Shown: piece by piece, positions 36,886-52,300 of the stretch | Layout: every line of letters begins with the position of its first letter | Position numbering within the stretch: position 1 is the stretch's first letter | NCBI GenBank assembly: GCA_015057705.1 | Contig: SVDU01000015.1 | Location: 1 to 64,000 of the forward strand | Length of the DNA stretch: 64,000 nt | Direction of reading: 5' to 3' | Source: Paenibacillaceae bacterium | GTDB lineage: Bacteria > Bacillota > Clostridia > Lachnospirales > Lachnospiraceae | Made by a program: the position numbers and the translations under genes | The notes under the pieces: generated by a model | What the model was told of the DNA's origin: nothing | The model's database searches: none | The model's input: the letters and a program-made list of their open reading frames with translations, nothing else

Positions 36886-37369
36886 ATGTTTAAGACCTTC
36901 TTTTTTGTAATTAGAAATTAGTCAGTTGGATCTATTTTAGAATTAATCAGGCGTTCTGTCAAGATAGCAACTTTAATAGCAATTCTCGTTTTTTCTACAA
37001 CAGTCATGACATCTTCTTTTAATATCCCCGTGTTTGGTAATTACAAAACTAAAAGATTTTATATATGTTATTTTTATAACACAGAACAATAAATGTAAAC
37101 AACGAATATATGTTAAGTTAACAGTTAGAATTAAGTTATATTTTTGTGTTAAAAAGTGATGAAAAATTTACTTGAATTAAGGAAAAAGCATACAAAATAG
37201 TGAAAAAACAAGCATAAAAATTAATTGGTTAAAAATGGTTATGTAACCAAAAATAACTGGCTTGTAACCGGTCTCATGTATACTGAGAAAGAGGGAAATA
37301 TTGCCATCTCATGGCTTAAGATAGAAGACGAATTTAGGATAGTGAAAAAATATATAGGAGGGTGTGGAA
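36886..37369 (+). promoter_or_regulatory. AT-rich control region upstream of the giant adhesin
   Basis: No gene is seen in these 484 bases. At 37237-37248 GGTTA-TG-TAACC is a near-perfect palindrome, with extra GGTTA (37227) and TAACC (37265) half-sites nearby. TATACT at 37279-37284 is a probable -10 with no clear -35, consistent with an activated promoter. The leader (about 80 nt) has a small hairpin GCCAT-CTC-ATGGC (37313-37325). GGAGGG is placed eight bases before ATG 37370. A c-di-GMP riboswitch was looked for and not recognised. Confidence 0.5.
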
Positions 37370-40300
37370 ATGAAGGGAGCAATGAAAAAAATACATCGTT
37401 TTAAGCGGGTACTTGCCTGGTTATTAACAATTGCCATTGTCTCGGGAAATGTATCACAGCTTACCGCAATTACGGTTTATGCGGGAGAGTATACAGAACG
37501 AAATACGGCTAGTCCATCCAATGCGTCCAAGGCATCTCCGTCGGAAGCAACGCCATCACAGGCAAAACAGGTTATCGATGTCAAAGTCACCCAGTCTGCT
37601 ATAGAAAAAGTCCTTAAAAAGGATGCTGACAGAAGACCTGAATTAAAAGAAGATCTGATTCCGTTTAAAGGGGAACAAAAAGATCTGGTTTTGGAAAAAT
37701 TGTATGAAGAGCTGGAAGGAAAAACCTTAATTCTTCAGAAAAAAGAAGGTAAGACCATGTACCTTGTGGTTGTTTCCGATGTTCTTGGTGGTGAGCCCTT
37801 TTCTGACACTGATGAATCAGACCGTATTAAACAGGAATCTATTCTTCAGAGCGTTCAGATTATTGGTGTGAATGGTTATAAAGATCGGGAATGCGAATTC
37901 CGTCTCAGGATAGTAAGTGATAATTTTGTTGTCACAGATGCCCAGATGGATGAGTATGCGGTTGTGGGAGAGAATTCAGAGGACGCCACACTGCAGAATG
38001 GTTTGAATAATTCAACTGGAGGTTCTACAGGATCAGCGGCAGCAGCAGGAACAAAAGCAGAGACAATAGAAGAAACGGCTGCTGAAACACAGGCTAATGA
38101 AACGACTTCAGGTACTAAGGATGAGGGCAGTACCGGAAATTCAGAAACCAAAGCTGCTTCATCAACGGAGAATGAATCGGAAGCTGTTGAAACACAGGCA
38201 GGTAATGATGAATCCCAGGAATCTATCTCAGACGTGACTGGAGAAGAAAAGACAGAGGAGGTTAAACAGGAAGAGGTAAAAACAGAAAAAGCTGAGCCGG
38301 AGGAAGAAAGTAAAGATTCCGGTAATTCCATATCTGGTAATGAGCTGACTGTTAGCAAAAATGAGATAAGTAGTCAGCAGCTTTCTATCTCCAGACACCA
38401 GGTTCCAGTGCTTTCAGAAGCACAGGAGACTGTTGCCACTCCTTCAGAGGCAGCTTTTTCGCTGGAACAATTTGACAGTGCAGATATTGTGTCTATAGGT
38501 GATGGTAAGGTATTATCCGGTGATGAAAAGTCTGCCTTAATGGGAGTTAGCAGTGAAGAAGACAATGGCTTTAGCCTGACTTCCTTATTTGTTCAACCGT
38601 CATTCTCCATGGTAGTTCCCAGCTATGGTATCACATTATTAAATATGGAAGTAAGTGATGAAGCGAAGCTTTCACCCTATGAGACAGCATTAAGCTATTA
38701 TGGAGAAGGTGCAACAGATAAAAAAGAGGCGGTAGAAATCAACCTTGCTCAGAGTATGACCGGAGAAATCAAGGCAGGGAAACTTTTTACTTATACAATT
38801 ACTTATACCATGCAGGCTGCACCTCTTTATGAATATGCGGCAGGTGGAAAACTGTCTTTATTTGATACTTATGAAAACGCTTTCATTTATTTTACTGTTC
38901 CGGCTGGAATCACTCTGGAGGAGCAGAAAGGAAAAGTGGAGCTGGATACCTCAGACAGCCAGAAAAGCGTTTATAAAATTCAGGTAGGAGACGAAAATCA
39001 TTCCATACGTACGAGTAAATCAGATAATATTATAATTAACGCATATATAGACGGAAACGGTAAAAGAGCGGTAGGGGAAAACTTTACCCTTCCGGACAAC
39101 AGCGTTGTATTTCATGCTGATATTAAGGTTGCGGATAAAACAGATAAAGAGCATGTCACATATCCTGGGAATATTCCAACCGTTACTTATGCCACACAGC
39201 CATCAGAAACCCAGCTTCAACTGATTTCCGATGATGCATGGCATATTAATAAAAAGGTTTATCCTACAGACCAGTCTTACGATATCATCAAGGATGATCA
39301 GGGAAATCCTCAGTACGTGGATATTACCTATATGATAGAAGTGGGAATGAATGGAAATCCAGGAGAGATATCAAGACAGCCAGATGGCACTGTTTATCAG
39401 ACCTATGGACGTACCGGTTTTAAAGAAGGTTCCTTCCATATTACGGATAAACTTTCTATAACAACACCCAATGCTCCCACAGAGATGAAGCCAATATCTG
39501 TCACAGCAAAATGGGGAGATGGAAACAGCATTCCTGTAGAGCAAAAAGAAGACGGCTCTATTGTAATAAACAGTTATAAGACACAGGGGCAAAACGGGGC
39601 TGATCATATTTATGTATCGGATCTGGCACCTACCTACAGTTCCTATCAGGTTACGGCCAGGTATCCATTTGAACCCTTTGTTTTAAAATACAATGATCCT
39701 CGTGTAAATGAATCGTCTGTATTTACTGTTTTAAACCAGGCACATCTGGAATATGTAAAACTGGGAACCAGCCAGGTTATGAAAGATGATTCTGAAGCTG
39801 CGGTAGCGGTTCATGAGGTTAATAGACCAGCAGTCATTAAGATAACTAAAATGCTGGATGAAGGAATTGGAGTTTTAAAACCCTATGATCTGACAATGGA
39901 AAAGGAATATCCCGGATCTGCTGAATTTGAGATTTATTCCGTTGATTCTCAGGGAAACCAGACACCTTATGATAACTATACTGTGTTAGATCCAAACGGT
40001 AAAAGTATTCAAAAAGGAACGATAGCTGTTAATCCATCCAATGAATCTGGTGAAACAATCTCATATACAACCGGAGACAGAGGATATATTCAGATTCAGG
40101 CTGATCCCGGAACCTATGTGATTAAGGAAGGAAAGAAGCCTGCAGGAACAGAATACAGTTATGCAGATGTGGATTCTAAGACATTTAAAGACAGCCAGGA
40201 GATTCAATTTACCATTAAGGCTGGAGAGAATAAAGAAGTTAAAGTCGTTAATAACGTTGTAGGAAAAGGTGCAATTGAATTTTATAAGAAGGCACGTACC

Positions 40301-43300
40301 TGGAACAGCGTGGATGCAAAGGAGAACGATTTAAATGCCTTAAGCGGTGCGCAGTTTACACTTTACACAAAGGAGAACGGTACATTAACTGAGGTAACAA
40401 CAGTTCAGTCAGATGAAAATGGTCTGGTACGTTTTAAGCCTGTTACTCCTGGAGAATATGTAATTAAGGAAAAGAGTGCCAATGGGTATATCATTGATAC
40501 CATGGAGTATCCGGTTATAGTAAAAAGAGGAGAAACAACTGTTTTAAAGGAAGGCAGCAATTATCTGGTTAATACTTTAAATCAGGCAAAGGTTCAGGTA
40601 ACTAAACTGCTTCAAAAGGATGATGGGACTTATCAGTCCGTTCCACAGCAGTATAAAGGGAATTTTGATAACCATTTCTGGTTCGAAACGACTACTGATG
40701 GAAACAACTGGACCAGTGTTTCCGTAAATTCAAAGGAAACCTATTCACTGGATGGTAACAGTGGTTTTGAAGCAGTTCTTCCTGTTTATGATAATGGTAA
40801 CCGTTTGATTCGGTACCGGGTTGTGGAAGAACTTCCGGAGGGATATTCAGATGGAAATCCTGCGGAAAGCGGTTTTACTACTGAAACAAAAAACAGCAGT
40901 ACTTATCTTTGCAAAGAATTTACTCTGGTACCATTAAAAACAACATCAATTGAAGTTAGAAATAACAGGCAGGCGATTCTTAAGCTTCAGAAGGAAACGT
41001 GGTCTTTCGGAAACCAGTGGAAATCTGGATGGCTTGAAATGAATAACTCCAATGAAGGATACCAGTTTAAGCTGTATGTGGCTGATAAAAATCAGAGTAA
41101 TTACAGGGAAGTAACTCCTGGAAAAATCTATACCACAGATCAGAATGGTATAATTAATGCCAGTAATCTGGATATCACCAAGGATTATTACTGGAGTGAG
41201 TTGGGGAGTGCGTATCGTCTGGAGGTAGAAGAGACAGGAAAAAACATTGATAATGCAATTATTGATGGAGAAAAAACACTTCTTATCGGACCTTATACAG
41301 TGAGCAGAGAATCAGATACCAATGTGAAGGCATACAACATACCACAAAAAGTTCCTTACTGGCTTCATAAGTATGACATTACTGATAACAGTAAACCAAT
41401 AACTGCAACATTTAGTATCGTAAGGGTCAAAGATCAGGTGGAGGTATTTAAGGGAAACGTTAATCTGGATGGAACGTTCGTATCTCTGGACCCAGGAACA
41501 GAGTACCGGGTAGAAGAAGTAAAGGCGCCAGATAATTATGTAGGTACGGAGATCAGGAAATTTACCACGCCGAACGGGCCAATTAGCATGAAACAATTAA
41601 AGGAATGGTTCTGGTATCCCAAAACAGATAACCGTTTGAAGTTTTATAATAAGCCCTATAAGACTGTTAATTTAAAAAAAGTAAAATACAATTCAGACGG
41701 AAGCTTAAATAAAGACGTTACTATTAATTTTGAAGTGTATCTGAAAAAAGAAAATACTTTTACTCCTGTTACATTTCCAGAAAATAAAAATTCAATCGTA
41801 TCCAATACAGATACTGTCATGGCACCAGAAACCTATTACTTTAAGGAAATTCTGAGTTCGGATATTATCAATCCTTTGTTTTTGATGAACAGCAAGGAAG
41901 ATGGGCAGTATGATGGTTATGTCATTAAAAATGGAGAGGTTTATTACGGACCAGTTACGGTAACAGCAGCAGAGACAGCAGCAGATAAAAATATGAACAT
42001 CTATTTAAATGGAAGCGAACCTCTGAAGAATTATCAGAACCAGGGAATGGTGATGGTTACCAAGCGGGATGCCCTGAGAAAAACGCCAGTAAGCGGAGCA
42101 GTATTTGGTATCTATTTAAGATCACAGTTCCGTGAGGATGATTGGGCGAATAGTATAAAAAATCCTATTCAGACAATAACATCAGACTCCAATGGCCAGG
42201 CAGTTTTTGACAGTGAGCAGCTAAGAATTTTTGATGACAGTGGAAATCGAATCCCCTATGTAATTGCTGAAATTACAGCACCTTCGGGATATCTTCCATC
42301 TTATGAAGTACTTACAACCACACTGACAGAAGGAAAAACCATCTCTACCATAAATGGGGATCCATCTGGAGAACCTCTTATTATTAAAGATGAGCCAAAG
42401 CTGACCATACGTACCCAGAAATACTGGCGAGATGGTTGGAATGATCAGTTTTATGTTGTGAACAATGCGTTAGGAAATGTTAAACTTGCTCTTTATAAAG
42501 TGAATCGTGATCAGCCGGGCATTGCAGATTTTGTACAGTTGCAAGTTACAAATGATTTTGATGGAATTGCAACTTTCAGTGACATCGACCGAAATGATAC
42601 GTATTACGTAGCAGAAGTCCAGGTTCCAACAAAGAGCGAATCCAAACTGTCCTTTGAATTAAATATGGGAAATAAAGAATCACTTTCTCTTGATGGCGGG
42701 CAACCTGCAAAGAGTCTGTCTGTAGCGGAATTACAAAACCGGTATAATACAGTTATGTTTAGCGGTAAAGACCTTCCGGCAAATGTAGATTCACTGGTCA
42801 GATATACGGATCCGATTTTCAATTATAAATCCTGGGTTCAGTTTAACGTATGGAAAACGTGTGACGGAATAACGTTTGGCGGGGAGACCCATGTGGAACG
42901 CCATAAGGTGAACGGTGCAAGATTCACACTCTATAAGATGCTTGACAGCACAAAAAATTTAGCCACTGTTCAGATGAAGGATTTGGCAGATGGAAACAGA
43001 TTTGAGGCGGAGGGTCAATATGAGAGCGGTACCCGCATCAATCCCCAGACAGGTGTCAGGGAGGATGGTCAGTTTGATACTGCCATTCTGGAGGACGGAT
43101 ATGTATACTGGCTGGTTGAGGATCAGGCGGCACCAGGATATCTTCTGGAGGAAGGAGGAAAGATTGCTGCCATATTTGTACCTGATCAATCAGGATATAG
43201 TGGATATGATAATATCCGTCTTACTTATCAGAGTGGCAGAAATGAAAAAATAGCAGTAATTACAAATAAACATTCAGGTGGAGGTACGGGACTTGAAAAT

Positions 43301-46300
43301 TATCATTTTCAGGTAGCACTGAATAAATGGCTGGAAACTGCAGATAAGCAATATAGCCTTCTTGGCGGTGCAAAATTCCAGATATGGCTGTTAGATCCTG
43401 AAAACAATGAAAAACTTCTTCCGATTGATGTGGTGGAAACGGGATTGGAATCTGATGGTACCAATAAAACTGGTTATGCACTTTCAAAGATAATCAGACT
43501 TGATGAAGTTAGCAAAAAACTTACTGAGGCGGGTAAAAATCCAAATGATATTCTTCAATATAATACAGAAGGAGATCCGGTAAAGTTGGTTTTAGGACTG
43601 GAAGAGATTTATGCACCATCTAAGGTTACGCTTGATGCAACCCTTCATGTTTTAAATGTGACAGTTCCAATTAACAAGGATTATATTGATAAGCAGTATT
43701 TCTGGGATTCCACTAAAACATCTGAATTCAGGCTGATTAACAAGGTTTCCAAAGAATATCCGGTAACATTAAAGAAATACGGTTATCTACCGGATAGCGG
43801 AACATTCGGCAAAACAGATGATGAATTGGACGGGATGAATACTCAAAAAACACCTCTTTCAGGAGTTAGGTTTGATGTCTGGCAATATCAGTGGAATGGA
43901 TCTGGATATGAATATAAGGAATATGGAACCTATACAACAGACAACAACGGAAAGATATTAATACCAGGAGGGCTTCCTTCCGGTCTTTACCGTATGAAAG
44001 AGACACTGACTACAGAACAGAAAAAACAATATATTACCATGTATACCGGTGATCATGAGTTTTGGAGGTATTTTACCGTAGCCAGTTCTTCTCTGACAGT
44101 ACCAGTTTACAATCCGGTTAAGCCAAGGCTGGAAATAGAAAAAACAGCATGGAACGGAGATAAACCAGAGGGACTTTCAGGGATTACATTTACATTAAAA
44201 GATTCTAAAGGATCTGCTGTCACACAAAAGCAGAGCGATGGAAGATATCTTGCTCTTTTTAATGGACTTGACGGTGGTACATATACTGTCATAAGTGAAA
44301 AATTGGGAACTGGTGCTGATCATGTAGTGGCAAGTAATTATTTTAGTCAGATTTCGGTTTCTGTTGGTTACAAGCCAGTGAGAGATGGAAACAAAGTAAC
44401 TCTGGTTCCTGTTGCTGATGGAATAACAGGCCCGCTGACCAAACTGAATATTAAAAATCCAAGACTGTCACAGCTAACGTTGTATAAAACTGACAGTGAA
44501 GATAAACGGCATGATGCTTCCATGAAAGGAGCTACTTTCAGTCTGGAATACATGAAATTCCGCACTGGTACAGATTTAGATAAAGGCGTATTAAAGAATG
44601 TGGAGGATCCCACCTACAATAAACCGGTAAGTGGTTTTGCGCCATATTCAAAAATGTTGGAGGATAAGGGAGATGGATCCTATATTCTTCAAAACTGTCA
44701 GCCCGGCTGGTATCGCATTACAGAAACAAAAGCGCCTGAAGGTTACACAATTGATACCACACCTTTGGTTGTGGCAGTAACCGGTGATATGACCGGAACT
44801 TATAAAAATACGGAAGTAACCTTTGAGAACCGGATGAAGGTTAATGTGACAATAACAAAGAAACTTAATTTTGGAGATGGATTTATAAATGACCAGGATA
44901 TTAAAGATAAGATTCCATCTCAGGTTGTGTTTGATGTCTTTACCTACTCTGATTCCCAAAAGGCTTATAAGCCGGTTTATGATGAGAAAAAAGAGCCGGT
45001 TACAGTTACGATTAACAACTTCGCAGCAGCAGATGGCTATTATACCGCAGAAGGTAAGGTTCAGCTGGCACAGAAACCGGAAGGTGGAGCCTATTATGTA
45101 AAAGAGCGGGAAAACCCAGACTGGATGCTGACTGGAGAGACAAGTGTTACCAATGGAAAACTATGGTCTAATGGTTATATCCAGGTAGGAACAAGTTCAG
45201 ATTTTACCACCAAGACTCCGGTTGCCATAGGAGTTGAGAATCAGTATGCAAAAGCAAAAATCCGCATAACCAAAGTTGATGCAGCAGATTCTTCAAAGAA
45301 GTTGACAGGAGCAGGATTCAGTTTATATTCCGATCAGGCACTGACATCTTATGTAGGCGATTTTAAAGAAATCGGAACAAGCGGTATTTATGAATTTTTA
45401 TTATCAACAAAGAAATTTAATCCGGGTACTTATTATGTAAAGGAGACAAATGCCCCGTTAGGATATTTGCCAATTGGGACAGCAGTTCCGGAACAGGGAC
45501 TGACAGCCGAAACCGGAAAGACTACGGAGATTACTGTAGAAAATCAGGGCGGCATTGATTTCCAGATTACCAAATACAGTGGAGACGGTAAAACAGAGGC
45601 AGAAAAATCCGGGATCACGTTTGAGCTTTATAAAAAAGAGACCGGCGATACCTGGAATTATGTAACAGAGGGAACCACCGATGCCCAGGGTAAACTTTCT
45701 TTCCGGGGTCTGAAACAGGAGTCAGGATATTCTTACGGATTATATGAAGTGCCTGTAAACAACCATGGATTTGATACCTTCCGGCTGGAGACTTTTAATG
45801 GGGGAAGTGGAACCATTCTTCCCGTAACCGCAGATTTAAATAAGAATGGCGAGACCATACGGAACCTTGATTTATACGTGCTTTCTGATAGTAATACCAA
45901 AGCTCCGGGAGTGTATCAGTTTACGGTTCATAATCAGGAAGCGCTGCCATTAAAGCTGTTTAAGAATGATGTAAATAAACAGGATAATCCGTCTTCTGCC
46001 ATAAACGCATTTGTAAAGGTAACAAATAAAGAAACCGGAAAACAGGCGGGAGATATTGTCTCAGTACCATATGGTGAAAGCGGAACCACAGTTATGCTGC
46101 TTCCCGGAACCTATGAGATAGAAGAGACAGCTATTACGCCAAATACAGATGGATATGTAATTAATCCGGATGACAACAGAACCGTTTATAAAAAGGAAGT
46201 AACCATTGAAAAAGGAAATATTCCGTCGCCCTTAGAATTTACCAATGTTAAGCAGAAGACAGGAGTAAATCTTGAAAAGTCCACTCAGACTACTTCTTTA

Positions 46301-49300
46301 AAAGACTTATGGTGGAATGACGGTCAGGTGGTTACCTACACCCTTACACCAGGAGCAGTTAATACCATACCTCTTGATCAGTACGAAGTCACCGACCAGG
46401 GACTGACTATGCTGGATTCAGGTAAAAATGTTCTTGATGAAAATGAATACACCAATGAAAAATATACCATTCTTTCTGTAAAACCAGGAAAGGCTGCGCA
46501 GGTAAACCGGCTGAAGGAAGGAAGAACAGGAACCATTATGGCAGATGTTACCTTCTATGGATTTGACGGAAGCCAGATTGGAACGGTGCAGACCGTAAGT
46601 GTATCCGGGGATGGCGAAATTGGTGAGATAAAACCTGCTGGCAGCAGGAAAGTCAAATCATTTAAAATCAGTTACCGGGATGAGACTTTAAAGGGATCTA
46701 CCAAAAACGCTTATACACTGGGGCAGGATTTTGTACCCGGAACGATTGCTGTTACAGCAAAACTGAACCGTCAGGATGCAACGCTTGCTGACGGAAGCTA
46801 CAAAAAGGATATTAAATTTATTCGTAATAAAGCAGATGTATCTATGAAATACCGGAAGTGGGATGTAAATGGAACCTTAAATTCCGGTCAGGATGCCAGC
46901 AAGGCAGAAGCATTATGTGATATTTCCGTAATTCAAAGCCAGGCTCCAATCCTGTCAGTAAGAAAAAATGTAAGCCCTGATAAGGGAGTACAGCCAGGTG
47001 AGACACTTACCTATACGCTTACTGTAACCAACGCAACTACAAGTAGTGATGCTGGAATTGCACCTATCCAGAAGCCGGTTCTTGTTGATCTGGTTCCTTT
47101 AGGAGTATCCGTTTCCGGAGAAACATCAGGGGAGGAACGACTGCTGACTGCGGTCGCGCTGGATCGGGCACCTGGTGGTGTAACGATTGATAAGACAGTC
47201 CGGAAAGTAGATCCTGAAACAGGGCGTGAGACACTGTTTATACGTCTGAATGGGAATCTGCAAAAAAGGGAGTCTGTTACAGTATCAGTAAAAGCAAAAG
47301 TTGCAGGAAATATTATTAATTATGGCAAGAATATTTTAAACACCCTGTTTGTAACAAGCGATGTGCTGCAGCCGGCATTTTCACTGAACCATACCGGTGC
47401 CTCCTTTATGATTAGTACCAGCTCAGGTACCAAGTGGCCCAGCAATGATTTACCGTCTGGAGCGCTGTTGCCGGATGAAAAATACCGTAGCTACGGTTAT
47501 GCTTCCGATTCCGCAGAAAATACCATGAGCACCGGAACGGGTATCCAGCTTTATAAAGAAGTAAAGGGTAATCTGGATACCAGATATGTTTCAGGTACGA
47601 CCACAGGTAAGGTGGCGAAGTCGGCAGAAGATACCGAGCTTACACAGTATGATGGAACCGTATTATACCGGCTTATGGTAAACAATGCATCGGCTCAGGA
47701 CTATGTCAGCCAGCTGCAGCTTATGGATATTCTGCCGGTAAAAGGAGATTACAGTACAGGTAATTTTGAAAGACTCAGTGATTTCCGTCTGAAATATGAC
47801 AGCATTCAGTCCATTGAAATTGAAAACAGGAAAGATACCGGAAGTTCAGGAAGAAAAGTTCAGGGCTTTAACTATGAGATTTCGTATTCCAATAAAACAT
47901 TTGATAATCGGGATACGGAAATAGACGGAAAGAATGCAATGTTAAATAACAATTCTTCCAGATTCTGGTCGGCAAGTTCCAGTGATCCTAGCGCCATCCG
48001 CATTAAGATCACAGATCCTGAATTTTATCTGGCGCCAGGAGAAAATCTGGTTGTTACCTACAAGACAGTGGTGCCCTATAGTACGGCAAAAGAGCTGGAG
48101 GATGTTGCTTACGGATATGCTGTCAATGATTTTGCAACAGCCTATAGTTATAAAGAAGCAAGTCTTGAGAGTATAGAAAAGCCATTCTCACAGGTGCAGA
48201 CCAGCAATTCTGTTCAGGTGCTTCTGGTTCCTGGAAAAGTAAAGGTATCCGGACGAATCTGGATTGATGATGATGACAACGGAATACAGAATGAAAGTGT
48301 TAACAAGGATCATCTGCTTACTGACCTGTTCCCACTGTTGAATAGTGGTTACTTTAACGTCAGCCTGTTGAAGTTCAGTAAAAATGGTGATGATCAGACC
48401 TCTATGGTACCGGGAACCGGAGATGCCAGATTTTTATTTGACGGACTGACTCCAGCTAAGCCTTACGAGCTTCCCGACGCAGAGATCACAGAGAGTATAC
48501 AGGATAAATGGTACAGCGGTACCTCCCTGAAATTAAACAGCTTAAAGGGTGATGATCCGGCTCATTATCAAATTGAAGTGAGCGAAGGAACCATGCCTAA
48601 GGGCTTTGAAGATCTGATATTAAAGCTTGCAAAGCCAAATATGCTGCCGGATGGAGAAAATAAAAAAGCTGGCAGATCCAGAGTTCCAAAGACCTTGTTA
48701 GAGGGTGGAGTCAATTACGACGAAAGCCGTGACAGCAACTTTAATGAAACGAAAAACGGATATTCCTCAGAAGATTTCTTCTTATGGTCAACAGCAGGGG
48801 AATACGATACAACCAAGGACATAGGCTTTGTACCTTACAGAAGTGTAACAGTAAAGAAAACAAACAAAGCTCAAAAACCGGTTGAAGGAGCTCATTTTAC
48901 GGTATATGGTCCTTTTACAAACCAGGAAATGGATTCCTTACGTAATACAAAAATTACCAATACAAACGTGCTGAAGACTCCGGTATCGGAAGGTGAAACA
49001 ACGCTTACAGACGGTGAAGCAGTGTGGAATGCAGGAGAGCTTCTGTATTACATGAACTATATCATTGTTGAAGATGGCGCTCCCACAGGTTACCAGCTTT
49101 ACAATGCTGTCTCCAGTGATATGGAATCAATGGATTCCTATCAGATACAGGGTCAAAAGGCATGGGTTCTTAAGAGTAAAGAGTTTAAAACAGAGAAGCA
49201 TCCCATTCCAAGTACGGTTACAGTAGAGGATTCTTATATAACCGGTTCACTTGATTTTAAAAAAATTGACGAGATCACCAAAGAGAAAATAGCCGGAGCC

Positions 49301-52300
49301 TCATTCCAGATTAATAAAAAGAGTGATGTGGTGAAGGATGCATGGGATGCTATGATTGCATCGATGAAGAAAGATTATGCATCCATGGGAATAACCGATG
49401 TGAAAGAGAACGATCAGGGCGTTAGTTTTAAAGTTACTGACGGATCAGTTCATATTACGGGAGTACCCCTTGGAAGCTACACTCTTTCAGAAATCCAGGT
49501 TCCTGATGGATATGATATCTCAAAAAAACTGGAAGAAACCCCATTTGAAATCAGTTCGGAAGGGCAGAAGGCACAATTAAACAACATAGAAGGAAATGTT
49601 ATTGAGAATACCAGAACAGAATACAGTTTAAGCATCAGAAAGGCGGATAACGCTGGAAATGAAGCAGTAAAGGGGATCTCATTTTCCATCTCAGGGCCAG
49701 GGAAATATGTAAGCAATACCTGGAACCCATTTAGCAGAAACAAGTTTAAAGTAAATGACCCGGAGAATACCGGTTATGAAGTGAAACAGACCGGAGATGA
49801 TGGCGTTGTAACCTGGAATCTGCCTTACGGCGATTATGAGATTACAGAGCTTCCAGCTCCTGGATATCAGGCAGTAGAGCCGTTTTATGTCAGAATCGGC
49901 CAGGATGGAGCGGTATCACTCCTAAACGCAAAAGACAGGCCGGATATTGTTCTTGATAGTCAGGAACAGAAAACAATCAATGTGGTTGTAACAAACAATG
50001 TGCTGACTGCCCCCATTGTGATTGAGAAAATGGATGGGGAAAGTAAGAGTCTAATTACGGGAGCGTGGTTTGAACTCAGCGGTACGTCACTGGTAGATGG
50101 AGCATTTAAAAAATATTTAAGTAATGTGACAGGATCAGGTGTTTCTTTTGTTACAACTAAAACCGATGGGGATGTCCTCTCTGTAAGATTCCGCGTAGAC
50201 GGCCTTGGAGATTCCAAACAGGGAATTTTGATCCAGATACCATACGGAACCTATACACTTAAAGAGACTCAGGCACCAAGTGGATATCTCTTCGGCGGTG
50301 ACTATAAGTTTACAAAAGAGTTTGAGCTGAAAGAACCGGAAGGAATCAGTCTGACAGGAAATGAGGCAGTTATCAATACACCTCATGAACTGACAATTGA
50401 GAAACGGGATAAGTCAACAAATGCTCTGCTTTCCAATGCTGAATTCATTTTAATGACACCAGAAGGAAAGTATGTATGCCTTGATGGCAATAACTCCTTT
50501 ACCGGTCTGACAGACAAAAAAGAGGAGGGGTCTTCCTTTAAAACAGGCAGCAGCGGTACGGTAACTGTAAAACGTCTGCCTGCAGGAAACTATGTTTTAA
50601 AAGAAATAAAAGCTCCGGAAAACTACAGAGTGTCTGCGAATACGGAAGTTTCTGTACTGGAAACTGGTAATACAGACAAAATCCAGGTATTTGATGCAAG
50701 AGAGCGGGCTAAGATACGTATCAACAAGGCTGCAGCCCACAACCATGAAATGCATCTTTCCGGAGCAGTATTTGATATTTACTCTGATCAGGGATTAACA
50801 GCATTGGCAGGTACCATCACAACTGGAATTGACGGATTGGGTGAGTCACAGATGCTTCCTCTTGGAACTTATTATGTGAAAGAGAAGATTTCACCGGCGG
50901 GATATGAAGCCGGCAGCAGTGTCTATGAAGTCACCTTAAAGGCAGACAGTGAAAGCAGCACCGTAACAACAGACGGAAGTGAATTTATCTTCAATGATTA
51001 TGGAACCGGAAACCTGACCTTTGACAAGGTGGATGGAGTAACAGAGAAACTTCTTCCGTCAGCGGAATTCTCCTTAACAGAGAAAACCACACAGATAGAA
51101 GGAACATATGAGGATTTCGCTGATAAGCTGATTAAAATGAGTGCCCAAGAGCTGGAAGCCATGGGAATCAGGGATGTACAAAAAAACGGAGCCAGCATTC
51201 GCTTTACAGCGTTAAGCGGTCACGTTGATATTGGCAGTATACCTTATGGCACCTACACGCTGAAAGAGGAAAAAGCACCGGAGGGTTATTTAAGCTTAAA
51301 CGGGAAAGCAGAATTAGAATTTACTCTCTCTGCAGACCAGAAGAATGCGAAGCTTAACGAAGATAACCAGGTAGTCAATGACCGGGCACAGTTTGTTATT
51401 AAGCTGAAGAAAACAGATAATCTCCAAAGAAGCATAAGCGGAATCAGCTTTTATATCCTGGGACCTGGAAACTATGAGGATAACGGAATTTTATCCGTAT
51501 TCGGAGCCAGCCGGTTCCACACCCTGCCAGATGCCGGAAACGGTACTTTCTTTACAGGCGAGGACGGTACTTTAAGTCTTGGTTTAAAACACGGAGATTA
51601 CCAGATCAGAGAGGCGGCTACTGACCGCTATGATTCCATTGAACCGTTCTATATCAGAGTGGATGAAAAAGGGAAGGTAAGCATTTTAAAGGATAACAGC
51701 AAGGCTGTTTCGGTAGACAACGAATCTGAGGTAAGCTTAACCGTAACAAATCAGATCAGTACAGGAAGCATGAGTCTGGAAAAGGTAGACAGTGAAGATA
51801 CAAATAAAAGGCTGGCTGGGGCGGAATTTACGCTGACTAATGTATCTACCATGGTACCGGGAGCATGGGACAGTTATCGAAAACTGGCAGCTTCTGACGG
51901 AGCATCCTGGACGCCAGAGAATGTAGCTGGCAGTTCCATTGTCTTCACCCTTTCAGGAAAGGCAGTAATTACAAACCTGCCTTATGGAACGTACCGGATT
52001 ACAGAGACGAAAGCACCCAGTGGATATTTACTGGGGACTCAGCCATGGAGCAGAGAATTTACCTTAAGTCAGTCTGAAACCAGCGAGCTTTATGTGAAAC
52101 CTTCTTTATTTGAAAAAACCAAGGGGGCAGTGGAAAATCAGCCATCTAAGGTGATTGTTGTTAAGACCAATGCGGTGTTTGCAGATATCAAACTGGGTGG
52201 GGCAGAGTTTATTGTAAAAGCCTCTAAAGACGGTTATGTGAAACTGAATAATGGTTCCTTTGCCGGATATACAGCCAATGAAAAAGAAGCTACCAGATTT

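Noticed and set aside
37285..37369. c-di-GMP or other riboswitch before the adhesin gene
   Set aside because: The leader is only about 80 nt with a single 5-bp hairpin, and conserved riboswitch core motifs were not found.
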